Shown here one piece after another: positions 8,132 through 16,446 of a stretch of 64,000 bases of DNA. The notes under the pieces were generated by a model. That model made no database searches, was not told where the DNA came from, and saw only the letters and a program-made list of their open reading frames with translations. The stretch is from Epilithonimonas hungarica. Its GTDB lineage: Bacteria; Bacteroidota; Bacteroidia; Flavobacteriales; Weeksellaceae. The number at the start of each line of letters is the position of its first letter. The stretch's first letter is position 1. The position numbers and the translations under genes were made by a program. The stretch covers positions 558,001 through 622,000 of the forward strand of contig NZ_FNBH01000001.1 in assembly GCF_900102265.1 (NCBI RefSeq). The letters are read 5' to 3'.

Positions 8132-9469
8132 TTGAAAACCCATTTCATTGCCATTGGCGGCTCTGCGATGCATAATCTTGCCATTGCGCTTAAAGATAAA
8201 GGCTATCAGGTGACTGGTTCCGATGATGCTATTTTCGAACCTTCAAAATCCAGATTGGAAAGAAAAGGAATTCTTCCTACTGAGTTAGGTTGGTTCCCGG
8301 AAAAACTAACCTCGGATATCGATGCAGTAATTCTCGGGATGCACGCTCACGCTGATAATCCGGAATTGGCAAAAGCAAAAGAACTTGGGTTGAAAATCTA
8401 TTCTTATCCTGAGTTTCTGTACGAACAATCCAAAGAGAAAACCAGAGTGGTGATTGGCGGTTCTCACGGGAAAACAACTATTACATCAATGATTCTTCAC
8501 GTTCTGAATTTTCATCAGAAAGACATCGATTATATGGTCGGTGCACAATTGGAAGGGTTCGATTGTATGGTAAAAATCACAAATGATAATGATTTTATGA
8601 TTCTTGAAGGTGACGAATATCTGTCTTCACCGATTGATCTGCGTTCAAAATTTCTATTATATCAACCCAACATCGCTTTGATTTCAGGGATTGCCTGGGA
8701 CCACATCAATGTTTTCAAAACCTTTGATGATTATGTTGAGCAGTTCAGAAAATTTGTTGCGAGTATTACACCAGGCGGAGTTTTGGTTTATAACGAAGAA
8801 GATGCAGAAGTCGTAAAAGTAGTTGAAAGTGCAGAAAATTATTTCAGAAAAATTCCATACAAAACACCAGACTACGAAATAGTCAATGGAATTGTGAATT
8901 TGAAAACCGATATGGGTGATGTTCCGTTATCAGTTTTTGGCAAACATAACCTCCTGAATATGGAAGGTGCTAGATTCATCTGTTCACAGTTGGGAATTAT
9001 GGAAGAGGAATTTTATGAAGCCATTATGAGTTTCAAAGGTGCTTCCAAAAGGTTGGAGAAGGTGGAGAGAAAAGACGGCGGTTTGCTTTATAAAGATTTT
9101 GCGCACGCACCAAGTAAAGTAAAAGCAACGGTTTCTGCTTTTGCAGAACAATTTTCAAAAACCGAGACTTTTGGTTTCTTGGAATTACATACTTATTCCA
9201 GCCTTAATCCAATTTTCTTGGAACAATATGACCACGCAATGGATGGTTTGGATAATGCGGTAGTTTTCTATTCAGAAGATGCGTTAAAAATTAAAAGAAT
9301 GGAACCAATCTCTCCAGAATTGATCAAAGAAAAATTCAAGAACCAAAATCTGAAAGTCTTTACCAATGCAGAAGATTTACACAAATATTGGGAGAGTCTT
9401 GATAAAACCAAAGGCGCTTTCGTAATGATGAGTTCCGGTAATTTCGGAGGTTTGGACTTGACAGTTTAA
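8132..9469 (+). CDS. mpl: UDP-N-acetylmuramate:tripeptide ligase (Mpl-type Mur ligase)
   Basis: This 445-residue cytoplasmic Mur ligase has the N-terminal Rossmann-type domain (HFIAIGGSAMHNLAIAL, residues 4-20), the ATP P-loop GGSHGKTTIT (109-118) and the Mur central and C-terminal domains (FAHAPSKVKATVSAF). The IGGSAMHNLA start and FAHAP are characteristic of Mpl, which joins recycled L-Ala-gamma-D-Glu-meso-DAP to UDP-MurNAc, saving de novo peptidoglycan synthesis. It starts with TTG: the frame has no better upstream start, and the first ATG would remove the Rossmann strand. MurC is the main alternative, but the N-terminal motif favours Mpl. Confidence 0.88.
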   Translation: MKTHFIAIGGSAMHNLAIALKDKGYQVTGSDDAIFEPSKSRLERKGILPTELGWFPEKLTSDIDAVILGMHAHADNPELAKAKELGLKIYSYPEFLYEQSKEKTRVVIGGSHGKTTITSMILHVLNFHQKDIDYMVGAQLEGFDCMVKITNDNDFMILEGDEYLSSPIDLRSKFLLYQPNIALISGIAWDHINVFKTFDDYVEQFRKFVASITPGGVLVYNEEDAEVVKVVESAENYFRKIPYKTPDYEIVNGIVNLKTDMGDVPLSVFGKHNLLNMEGARFICSQLGIMEEEFYEAIMSFKGASKRLEKVERKDGGLLYKDFAHAPSKVKATVSAFAEQFSKTETFGFLELHTYSSLNPIFLEQYDHAMDGLDNAVVFYSEDALKIKRMEPISPELIKEKFKNQNLKVFTNAEDLHKYWESLDKTKGAFVMMSSGNFGGLDLTV

Positions 9470-9508
9470 AAAAATGACCAAAACAAATATTTAACAGAAA
9501 TAATTTGC

Positions 9509-9611
9509 AACCACATAGACACAATAGGTTTTAGAAATCGAGCATAAATAGAGTGATGACTATTTTCCCTTTTTGAAACAGATAATCAATTTTCTTTGTG
9601 CCTATGTGGTT
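9509..9611. repeat. Intergenic inverted repeat
   Basis: AACCACATAGACACA (9509-9523) and TGTGCCTATGTGGTT (9597-9611) are complementary apart from one position, enclosing ~73 bases. It resembles the short dispersed inverted repeats common between genes in this group. It may also end transcription after mpl. Confidence 0.65.
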
Positions 9612-9683
9612 TTATTAATTTTAGCCATACTCTAACAAATCCTTTTGAGAAATCAAGAGGATTTAATTTTTGACTAATTAATT

Positions 9684-9701
9684 TGTTAGGTTAATCTAAC
9701 A
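9684..9701. promoter_or_regulatory. Palindromic operator candidate before the TonB receptor
   Basis: TGTTAG-GTTAAT-CTAACA has perfect 6-bp arms and ends 15 bp before the ATG at 9717. The CTAACA half-site also appears in the palindrome before hppD. No regulator gene lies next to it. Confidence 0.45.
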
Positions 9702-9716
9702 TTTGTATATTTACCA

Positions 9717-11798
9717 ATGAAAAATATTTGTTTTATGATTGTTAAATCTTCTTTATTCGGTTTTGTTTTCCTTTTGATAGGTTCTGTTTTTATTAAATCT
9801 CAAGAAATACAAGCGGACAGTATTAATGTTCAGAAGACTGACAGTATTAATATTGAAAAGAAACAATCTAAAACTTCTAATATTGATGAGGTCGTAATTT
9901 CCGGAACAATGAAAGAAGTCAATCGTTTGGAAAGTCCGGTTCCGGTAGAAGTTTACACACCAAAATTTTTCAGAAAAAATCCGACACCAAGTATTTTTGA
10001 TGCTTTGCAAAATATCAACGGCGTTCGGCCTCAACTCAATTGTAATATTTGTAACACAGGCGATATCCACATCAACGGTTTAGAAGGTCCTTACACAATG
10101 GTTTTGATTGACGGAATGCCAATTGTGAGTTCACTGGGAACAGTTTACGGACTTTCCGGAATCCCGAATTCTCTGGTGGAAAGAATTGAGATTGTAAAAG
10201 GTCCTGCTTCGTCTCTATACGGAAGTGAGGCTGTTGGCGGACTCATTAATATCATTACCAAAAAACCACAAAATGCGCCTTTAGTAACAGCGGATCTAAT
10301 GTCTACGACTTGGGGAGAATATAATGTGGATTTGGGTTTCAAATTCAATGCTGGAAAAAAAGCGAGTGTTTTGACAGGAATCAATTATTTTAATTTTCAG
10401 AACAAAATAGATAACAACCACGACAATTTCACAGATGTCACCTTACAAAACCGAATCTCCATTTTCCAAAAATGGAATTTTGAAAGAAAAGAAAATCGTC
10501 TTTTCACAATTGCCGGACGATATATGTATGAAGACCGTTGGGGAGGCGATATCCGTTGGAACAGATCTTTCCGAGGTGGCAACCAGATCTATGGCGAGAG
10601 TATCTATACCAACCGGGCAGAGATTTTAGGGAACTATCAGCTTCCTGTGAGTGAAAAAATGTTCTTTGCTTTTTCATTAATTAATCACGACCAAGACAGC
10701 CGTTATGGAACGATCTCCTATATTGCTAATCAGAAAATTGCTTTTGGACAACTGACCTGGGATAAGAGATTGGGTAATCACGATTTGTTGGTGGGAACGG
10801 CTTTGCGATATACTTATTATGATGACAATACGCCAGCAACGGAATTGGAAGCGCAAAAAACTTGGCTTCCCGGGATTTTTATTCAGGATGAGATCACATT
10901 GGCGGAGAAACATAAACTTTTGTTAGGTTTCAGATATGACCATAACAATATTCACGGGAACATTTTCACACCCAGATTCGCTTACAAATGGTCTATTAAC
11001 GATAGTAATATTTTGAGATTCAATGCAGGGACAGGTTTTCGGGTAGTCAATCTTTTCACAGAAGACCACGCTGCTTTGACAGGTGCGAGAGATGTTATAG
11101 TTCTAAATGATTTGAAACCGGAAAAATCTTACAACGTCAACCTGAATTTCGTTAAAAAAATCTATTTTGATTCGGGAGGGTTTGTGGGATTGGAAACTTC
11201 TGCTTTTTACACGTATTTCACCAACAGGATTGTTCCGGATTATGAAACCGATGTTCATAAGATCATCTATGATAATCTGGACGGACATGCTGTGAGCAAA
11301 GGAATCAGCCTTAATGCAGATTTGACTTTTACCAACGGCTTGAAATTCATTCTCGGAGGAACTTTGATGGAAAATACTTTGACTGAAAACGGAATCACAG
11401 AACAACAAATGCTGACCGAAAAATTCACTGGAACATGGACGGTTTCTTATAAGATCAAACCTTGGAATTTATCTGTTGATTACACAGGAAATATCTACAG
11501 TCCCATGCGTTTGCCTTTGCTTGGTGAATTGGATCCGAGAAAGCCGAAGTCGCCTTGGTGGAGTATCCAGAATATCCAGTTCACTTACGATGGTTTCAAG
11601 AAATTTGAGATTTACGCAGGCGTAAAAAATGTGTTAAATTGGACTCCGAATAAAGGGAATCCATTTATTATCGCAAGGGCAAATGACCCTTTTGGTGAAC
11701 CGACGCCCGACAATCCTTTGCCTTTTGATACTTCCTATGTATATGCGCCTAATCAGGGAATCAGAGGATTTTTAGGGATTCGATTTAATTTTAATTAA
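9717..11798 (+). CDS. TonB-dependent outer-membrane receptor with Cys-containing plug
   Basis: This 693-residue outer-membrane receptor has a signal peptide at about 1-29, then a plug domain (EVVISGTMKEVNR, GLEGPYTMVLIDGMPIVSS, VERIEIVKGPASSLYGSEAVGGLINIITKKP) and a beta-barrel ending in F-N-F-N. The plug contains NCNICNTGDIHING, a CxxC pair not present in most receptors but known in a heme/metal/corrinoid-like subset. The substrate cannot be told; a metal or metal complex is plausible. The thioredoxin-like gene starts 2 bases after its stop, so the two are almost surely co-transcribed. A palindrome lies just upstream. Confidence 0.92.
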   Translation: MKNICFMIVKSSLFGFVFLLIGSVFIKSQEIQADSINVQKTDSINIEKKQSKTSNIDEVVISGTMKEVNRLESPVPVEVYTPKFFRKNPTPSIFDALQNINGVRPQLNCNICNTGDIHINGLEGPYTMVLIDGMPIVSSLGTVYGLSGIPNSLVERIEIVKGPASSLYGSEAVGGLINIITKKPQNAPLVTADLMSTTWGEYNVDLGFKFNAGKKASVLTGINYFNFQNKIDNNHDNFTDVTLQNRISIFQKWNFERKENRLFTIAGRYMYEDRWGGDIRWNRSFRGGNQIYGESIYTNRAEILGNYQLPVSEKMFFAFSLINHDQDSRYGTISYIANQKIAFGQLTWDKRLGNHDLLVGTALRYTYYDDNTPATELEAQKTWLPGIFIQDEITLAEKHKLLLGFRYDHNNIHGNIFTPRFAYKWSINDSNILRFNAGTGFRVVNLFTEDHAALTGARDVIVLNDLKPEKSYNVNLNFVKKIYFDSGGFVGLETSAFYTYFTNRIVPDYETDVHKIIYDNLDGHAVSKGISLNADLTFTNGLKFILGGTLMENTLTENGITEQQMLTEKFTGTWTVSYKIKPWNLSVDYTGNIYSPMRLPLLGELDPRKPKSPWWSIQNIQFTYDGFKKFEIYAGVKNVLNWTPNKGNPFIIARANDPFGEPTPDNPLPFDTSYVYAPNQGIRGFLGIRFNFN

Positions 11799-11799
11799 G

Positions 11800-12288
11800 A
11801 TGAAAATTATTGATGTCATGTCAAGAGTTACAATTCTGGGAAGCATTTTACTTTCAGGGATCTGTCTTTCCCAAATTAAAAATCATCAATTTGAAGAATT
11901 AGAAAATTTACAGCAAACAGAAAATCGAAATATAATTATTTTCATCAAAACCGACTGGTGCAATTTCTGTAAAGCAATGGAAAACACGACTTTCAAAAAT
12001 CAAAAAGTTTCCGGATCCATTAACCAAAATTTCTATTTCATCAGGTTTAATGCAGAAGAAAAACGAGATATTGATTTTACAGGAAAAATTTTCCGATATA
12101 AGCCAACAGGAATCAATACAGGAATCCATGAACTCGCCGAAACATTGACTGAAGGAAAAACAACTTATCCAGGTTTGATCATTTTGAATCCTCAAAACGA
12201 GATCATTTTTCAATACAACGGCTATTTAAAATCCTCAGAACTTCTAAATATTTTTGGCAAATTGGAAAATAAAAAAGTGTCCAGATAA
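11800..12288 (+). CDS. Secreted thioredoxin-like protein
   Basis: This 162-residue protein has an N-terminal export segment (about residues 8-25, SILLSGICLSQ) and a thioredoxin fold. The redox motif is WCNFC in IFIKTDWCNFCKAMENTTF, and the cis-Pro region is TYPGLIILNPQNEI. It probably acts in the periplasm as a thiol reductase or Cys/metal chaperone. It begins 2 bases after the receptor, whose plug has a CxxC pair, so it may act on or with the receptor; that is inference. Confidence 0.88.
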   Translation: MKIIDVMSRVTILGSILLSGICLSQIKNHQFEELENLQQTENRNIIIFIKTDWCNFCKAMENTTFKNQKVSGSINQNFYFIRFNAEEKRDIDFTGKIFRYKPTGINTGIHELAETLTEGKTTYPGLIILNPQNEIIFQYNGYLKSSELLNIFGKLENKKVSR

Positions 12289-12304
12289 TTCCGAACACTT
12301 TTTT
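12271..12304. terminator. Bidirectional terminator between convergent genes
   Basis: AAAAAGTGT (12272-12280) pairs with ACACTTTTT (12295-12303). The A-run and T-run allow use from both sides. The stop codon of the thioredoxin gene lies inside the loop. Confidence 0.7.
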
Positions 12305-12325
12305 ATAATTAATATCGATGTAGAT

Positions 12326-13009
12326 TTAGTTCCTTCTGCTTAAGAATATTCTCAAGATATACCAGAACAAAAGCATTATTGATGAAAACATCTGCAAAGC
12401 TGCGCCAACATATTGGTCTTTTGTGTAAATATTTTTGATATTGTAAGTTTCATAAAGAATACTCGCACTCGCCAATCCAACCATTGCGAGAGAGAACCAA
12501 AGTCCCAGGTTGAAGCCAAAAATTGCTCCTACGACAATAACGCCAAGCGCGACAAAACCACCTATTACGATGATATTCCTAAGAAAAGAAAAATCTTTGT
12601 TGGTGAAAAATACCGTTGCAGTTAATCCCGCGAACATAAAAAGCGTTACCAAAGCCGCTTGTGTAATGATTTGAGGTGCGTATAAACTTGCGATTCCCAA
12701 CATCGGGAGGAAGATCACGGCTTCTATCAAAACAAATAATCCCAATCCCAGATATTGCGTATTTTTGGAAACAGAGAAGGATAGTTTAGTCGCCAGCATA
12801 GACACCATCCAAAAAATTCCAATCACGGCAAGCCAGATATATTTTCCCGTCATCAAGGACAAGATCGTCTCCAATGGAATGGTCTGCAATAGCAAATATT
12901 CCACCGCTCCGAACGCTAAAATAGCGACTGCGACGTGCATATACGTTTTTCTGTAAAATTCTGCTCTTTCGATTTCTGACAACTGAGAAACCATTAACGA
13001 ATCATTCAT
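12326..13009 (-). CDS. Bax inhibitor-1 / YccA-family membrane protein
   Basis: This 227-residue protein has seven hydrophobic segments and the BI-1 layout. The soluble N-terminus ends in ERAEFYRKTYMHVAVAILAF, and the middle has ITQAALVTLFMFAGLTATVF. Bacterial relatives (YccA, YbhL, YetJ) are inner-membrane proteins linked to FtsH protease modulation or calcium leak; which applies here is unknown. The gene stands alone, convergent with the thioredoxin gene. Confidence 0.9.
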   Translation of the reverse strand: MNDSLMVSQLSEIERAEFYRKTYMHVAVAILAFGAVEYLLLQTIPLETILSLMTGKYIWLAVIGIFWMVSMLATKLSFSVSKNTQYLGLGLFVLIEAVIFLPMLGIASLYAPQIITQAALVTLFMFAGLTATVFFTNKDFSFLRNIIVIGGFVALGVIVVGAIFGFNLGLWFSLAMVGLASASILYETYNIKNIYTKDQYVGAALQMFSSIMLLFWYILRIFLSRRN

Positions 13010-13087
13010 TTGTTGTAAAATTTGTTATTCTCAAAGATAGTATTTTCTGTTTAAAAAGCATCTTAAGAATTTCATAATTCTTTTTCA

Positions 13088-13200
13088 GGAGCCGGGAACC
13101 TGCTGTCCACTATATCTTTTTTGTTTTTCAGGAAATGTTGTAAACAATTAGAAGCTTACAGAAAAAACAAAAAAGGATGCCGTTCCCATCAGGGCTAGGG
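13088..13200 (+). repeat. Structured dispersed repeat, divergent copy (P1)
   Basis: GGAGCCGGGAACCTGCTGTCCACTAT, then a T-rich centre, then AAAAAAGGATGCCGTTCCCATCAGGGCT. It has the same order of blocks as the copies at 25100, 30191, 39885, 41402 and 62007, but more diverged, and is followed by GATTCAACATAAAA as in the 39885 and 62007 copies. Confidence 0.6.
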
Positions 13201-13254
13201 GATTCAACATAAAAACAACTTTCAACATCAAATATAACTTTTACCAATCCTTTT

Positions 13255-13332
13255 GCTGAGCGAAGCGCCTTTGCGAACCTTAAAATGTTTTCAATAATTA
13301 ATAAAAATCTTTGCGGACTTTGCGTTCAAAAT
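13255..13332 (+). repeat. ~75-bp dispersed repeat (R2 copy 1)
   Basis: Blocks GCTGAGCGAAGCGCCTTTGC, AACCTTAAAA, AAAAATCTTTGCGGAC and TTTGCGTTCAAAAT recur in the same order at 30341, 40062 and 62201. It lies just before hmgA. Confidence 0.7.
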
Positions 13333-13352
13333 AAAAGTATCAAAAAAAATAT

Positions 13353-13360
13353 TACATTTG
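13353..13360 (+). promoter_or_regulatory. Putative -7 box of hmgA
   Basis: TACATTTG matches the Bacteroidota -7 consensus TAnnTTTG, 22 bp before the ATG at 13382. A clear TTG -33 element at the usual distance is not visible. Confidence 0.4.
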
Positions 13361-13381
13361 AGAAAAGCCAAATCTAATAAA

Positions 13382-14533
13382 ATGAGATACGTTCAACTGG
13401 GGAAAGTTCCTCAAAAAAGACACACGATTTTCAAATCCGAAGATGATCAGTTCTACTACGAGCAACTCTTTGGAACAGAAGGATTTCACGGGATTGCATC
13501 CTTGTTGTACCATACACACCGCCCGACTCAAATCAAATCTATTGGCGAAGCAAAAGACGTCACGCCAAAAATTGCGGTGGAAAAAAACGTCACGCCAAGA
13601 ATGATAAAAGGAGCAAAAGTGACACCTGAGGACGATTTTTTGGAAAGCCGAAAGGTTTTGATGCTAAACAATGATTTGAAAATGGGTTTGGCAAAACCAA
13701 GAAAATCGACCGGATACTTTTATAAAAACGCAGAATGTGATGAGTTACTCTTTGTTCATGAAGGAAAAGGAGTTCTGAAAACAATGCTCGGAAACATCGA
13801 TTTCTCAGTTGGTGATTATCTCATCATTCCAAGAGGAACGATTTATCAGCTGGAATTGGAATCAGAACAGAATGTTTTCTTTTTCATAGAAGCACATTCC
13901 CCGATCTATACACCAAAACGTTACAGAAATGAGTTTGGTCAATTACTGGAACATTCACCATTTTGTGAGAGAGATATTATTCCGCCAACATTTGTAGAAC
14001 CCAAAAATGAGAAAGGCGATTTTCTCATCAAAGTCAAAAAAGAAAATCAAATCACAGATTTCATTTATGCGACCCATCCATTTGATGTCGTTGGCTGGGA
14101 CGGTTATTTTTATCCGTATAAATTTAATATCAAAAACTTTGAGCCAATTACAGGTCGTATTCATCAACCGCCTCCGGTTCATCAGAATTTTGAAGCGCAT
14201 AACTTTGTGGTTTGCTCATTCTGTGCAAGGATGTACGATTATCATCCGCAGGCTATTCCTGCACCTTACAATCACTCCAATATAGATTCGGATGAGGTTT
14301 TGTTTTATACAGAAGGTGATTTTATGAGCAGGAATCACGTAGATTTGATGGATTTTTCACTTCACCCAGGCGGAATTGTTCACGGCCCGCATCCTGGCGC
14401 AATGGAAAGAAGTATCGGTAAGAAATTCACGGACGAATATGCGGTAATGGTTGACCCGTTCCGACCTTTGAAATTGACAGAAGAAGCCATAAAAGTGGAA
14501 GACCCAACTTACAAAACAAGTTGGCTGGAATAA
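13382..14533 (+). CDS. hmgA: Homogentisate 1,2-dioxygenase
   Basis: This 383-residue cytoplasmic Fe(II) enzyme opens the homogentisate ring to maleylacetoacetate in tyrosine catabolism. The cupin-like metal region is visible: HQNFEAHNFVVCSFC, ARMYDYHPQAIPAPYNHSN, DEVLFYTEGDFMSR and LHPGGIVHGPHPG, with the His/Glu ligands. A TTG at 13358 extends the frame by eight codons, but it overlaps the putative -7 box, and MRYVQLGKVPQKRH is the usual N-terminus, so ATG 13382 is chosen. hppD and fahA are within 6 kb on the same strand. A strong terminator follows directly. Confidence 0.95.
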   Translation: MRYVQLGKVPQKRHTIFKSEDDQFYYEQLFGTEGFHGIASLLYHTHRPTQIKSIGEAKDVTPKIAVEKNVTPRMIKGAKVTPEDDFLESRKVLMLNNDLKMGLAKPRKSTGYFYKNAECDELLFVHEGKGVLKTMLGNIDFSVGDYLIIPRGTIYQLELESEQNVFFFIEAHSPIYTPKRYRNEFGQLLEHSPFCERDIIPPTFVEPKNEKGDFLIKVKKENQITDFIYATHPFDVVGWDGYFYPYKFNIKNFEPITGRIHQPPPVHQNFEAHNFVVCSFCARMYDYHPQAIPAPYNHSNIDSDEVLFYTEGDFMSRNHVDLMDFSLHPGGIVHGPHPGAMERSIGKKFTDEYAVMVDPFRPLKLTEEAIKVEDPTYKTSWLE

Positions 14534-14543
14534 TTAGAAAAAT

Positions 14544-14571
14544 AAAAGCTAACAGAAATGTTAGCTTTTTA
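14544..14571. terminator. Terminator after hmgA
   Basis: AAAAGCTAACA (14544-14554), loop GAAA, TGTTAGCTTTT (14559-14569): a perfect 11-bp stem with a tetraloop and T-run. The A-run on the other side means it may also serve the convergent gene at 14598. Confidence 0.9.
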
Positions 14572-14597
14572 AATTTAGTTTCGATATCAAAAGATCA

Positions 14598-14909
14598 TCA
14601 ACTTCCAGCAAAAGGACTTCCGAAAATACCAACCGCCAATTCTATCCAGACCAGAGCAAGAATAGTTAATGTTATCAAGATCATGATTAATCGGCTTTTT
14701 GTAGTTTTAAATTTTTCCAAGATCAAATTAATTGTAAGTGCTGTTCCGAAAAGGATAACTCCAGCTGCAACAAAATCGAGTAGTGACCAATCCCAATTTT
14801 TAGAGAATTGCATTGCAATCAATGGGATATTTAATAAAATCACAGGCACTGAAAATAGAATCGTATTTCTTTGGCTTCTTGTAATCATAATTTTAAAATT
14901 TAAATTCAT
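14598..14909 (-). CDS. Small conserved membrane protein
   Basis: This 103-residue protein has three hydrophobic segments (about 18-33, 44-62, 74-92) and the C-terminal signature IELAVGIFGSPFAGS, which I recognise from a family of uncharacterised flavobacterial membrane proteins. N-terminal residues are basic and probably cytoplasmic. ATG codons at 14909 and 14888 are both possible starts. No function is proposed. Confidence 0.75.
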   Translation of the reverse strand: MNLNFKIMITRSQRNTILFSVPVILLNIPLIAMQFSKNWDWSLLDFVAAGVILFGTALTINLILEKFKTTKSRLIMILITLTILALVWIELAVGIFGSPFAGS

Positions 14910-15063
14910 TAATCATAAAGAACTTTGAATTGCAAAGTAAATGAATTTTATTTTACGTTTCAAATTATTTTATATTTTTTTGTTCAAGCTTTTAAAAATG
15001 AGAGTGTTAAAAATTGATAGAAAGAAACAATGACTTTTTACCAAACTGATAACGCTCATCTTT

Positions 15064-15071
15064 TATATTTG
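15064..15071 (+). promoter_or_regulatory. Putative -7 box of the CoA-transferase-family gene
   Basis: TATATTTG fits TAnnTTTG. A transcription start about 7 bp later would lie at or past the TTG at 15077, supporting the ATG at 15107 as the true start. Confidence 0.45.
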
Positions 15072-15106
15072 TAATATTGGTTAATTTTGAAAAAACAATA
15101 CAACCT

Positions 15107-16378
15107 ATGGTCAATTACGTTAGCTCGGAAGAGGCAATTTCGATTATTAAAAGCGGTGACAGGATTTTCGGACACGGCAGTGCCTGTACACCTGATCTTT
15201 TCTATGATGAACTGGCAAAACAATCTTCCAGACTCAAAGATGTGGAGATGGTTTCCATTACACAGCAAGGTAATGTAGAAATTGCAAAACCTCAATATAA
15301 GGATAGCTTTTACATCAATTCATTATTTACATCAGCTCCGGTTCGTGAGGCTGTCAATGGTGAAAACGGTGATTATGTTCCTATTTTTTTAAGTGAAATT
15401 CCGATCCTTTTCAAAAATAATATTCTTCCAATTGATGTAGCAATGATCACGGTTTCTCCTCCGGATAATCATGGCTATTGTACTTTGGGAACTTCTGTGG
15501 ATGTTGCAAGAAGCGCAATTGACACAGCGAAAAAGATCATCGCCATCGTGAATCCAAAAATGCCGAGAACACACGGTGACGGAATGATTCATGTTAGCAG
15601 AATCGAAAAATTGGTATGGAGTGAAAATGACCTTTTGACGATTGATTACGGTGCAAAAGTGGGTGCGGAAGAGATGTTGATAGGGAAACACGTTGCAGAA
15701 TTGATTGATGATAAAGCCACTTTGCAAATGGGAATTGGAACCATACCTGATGCTGTTTTGAAATGCCTTAACAATCACAAAGACCTGGGAATCCATACCG
15801 AGATGTTGAGTGATGGCGTTGTTGATTTGATCCTCAATGATATCGTTAACAATAAACATAAAGGAACCCATACCAACAGAACGATTACCAGTTTCTGCTT
15901 TGGAACGAGAAAGTTATATGATTTTGTAGATGATAATCCAGCAATCGCGTTTATGGATGTTCAGCATGTTAATTTTCCGATTAATATTATGAAGAATAAA
16001 AAAGTTCATGCTATCAATTCTGCTATCGAGATAGACTTGACTGGACAGGTCTGTGCGGATTCTATCGGAACTTATCAATTCAGTGGGATCGGTGGGCAGA
16101 TGGATTTTATGAGAGGAGCAGCGCTTAGTGAAGGTGGAAAACCAATTATGGCAATTTCATCAAGAACTAAAAAAGGCGTTCCTAGAATAGTTCCTTTTCT
16201 GAAGCAAGGTGCGGGTGTGGTCACAACCAGAGGCCATATTCATTATGTTGTTACCGAATTTGGAACGGCTTATCTGTATGGTAAGAACCTACGTCAGAGA
16301 GCAAAAGCTTTAATTGAAATCTCTCATCCTGATGACAGAGAAATGCTAGATAGAGCAGCGTACGAAAGATTCAAATAA
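15107..16378 (+). CDS. Acetyl-CoA hydrolase/CoA-transferase family protein
   Basis: This 423-residue protein belongs to the acetyl-CoA hydrolase / 4-hydroxybutyrate and succinate:acetate CoA-transferase family. GDRIFGHGSACTPDLF is at the N-terminus, GTIPDAVLKCL precedes the catalytic Glu in IHTEMLSDGV, and FSGIGGQMDFMRGA and TTRGHIHYVVTEFGTAYLYG are at the C-terminus. Such enzymes move CoA between short carboxylates. Its place among tyrosine-degradation genes suggests, without proving, that it handles acetate or acetoacetate from that pathway. ATG 15107 is preferred over TTG 15077 (ten codons longer). Confidence 0.88.
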   Translation: MVNYVSSEEAISIIKSGDRIFGHGSACTPDLFYDELAKQSSRLKDVEMVSITQQGNVEIAKPQYKDSFYINSLFTSAPVREAVNGENGDYVPIFLSEIPILFKNNILPIDVAMITVSPPDNHGYCTLGTSVDVARSAIDTAKKIIAIVNPKMPRTHGDGMIHVSRIEKLVWSENDLLTIDYGAKVGAEEMLIGKHVAELIDDKATLQMGIGTIPDAVLKCLNNHKDLGIHTEMLSDGVVDLILNDIVNNKHKGTHTNRTITSFCFGTRKLYDFVDDNPAIAFMDVQHVNFPINIMKNKKVHAINSAIEIDLTGQVCADSIGTYQFSGIGGQMDFMRGAALSEGGKPIMAISSRTKKGVPRIVPFLKQGAGVVTTRGHIHYVVTEFGTAYLYGKNLRQRAKALIEISHPDDREMLDRAAYERFK

Positions 16379-16446
16379 AAATTGAACAAATTTTAAATTT
16401 CATACTATTTATTGTACATTTGAGATAGTATGAAAATTTTGATGGT

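Noticed and set aside
13358-13381. TTG start for hmgA, eight codons upstream
   Set aside because: The TTG lies inside the putative TACATTTG promoter box, and the ATG at 13382 gives the family N-terminus.
14521-14928. Plus-strand open frame opposite the small membrane protein
   Set aside because: The minus strand shows a recognisable conserved membrane protein, and the plus frame starts inside the hmgA end and terminator.
15077-15106. TTG start for the CoA-transferase-family gene
   Set aside because: It lies at or before the expected transcription start, given the -7 box at 15064; ATG 15107 begins the conserved part.
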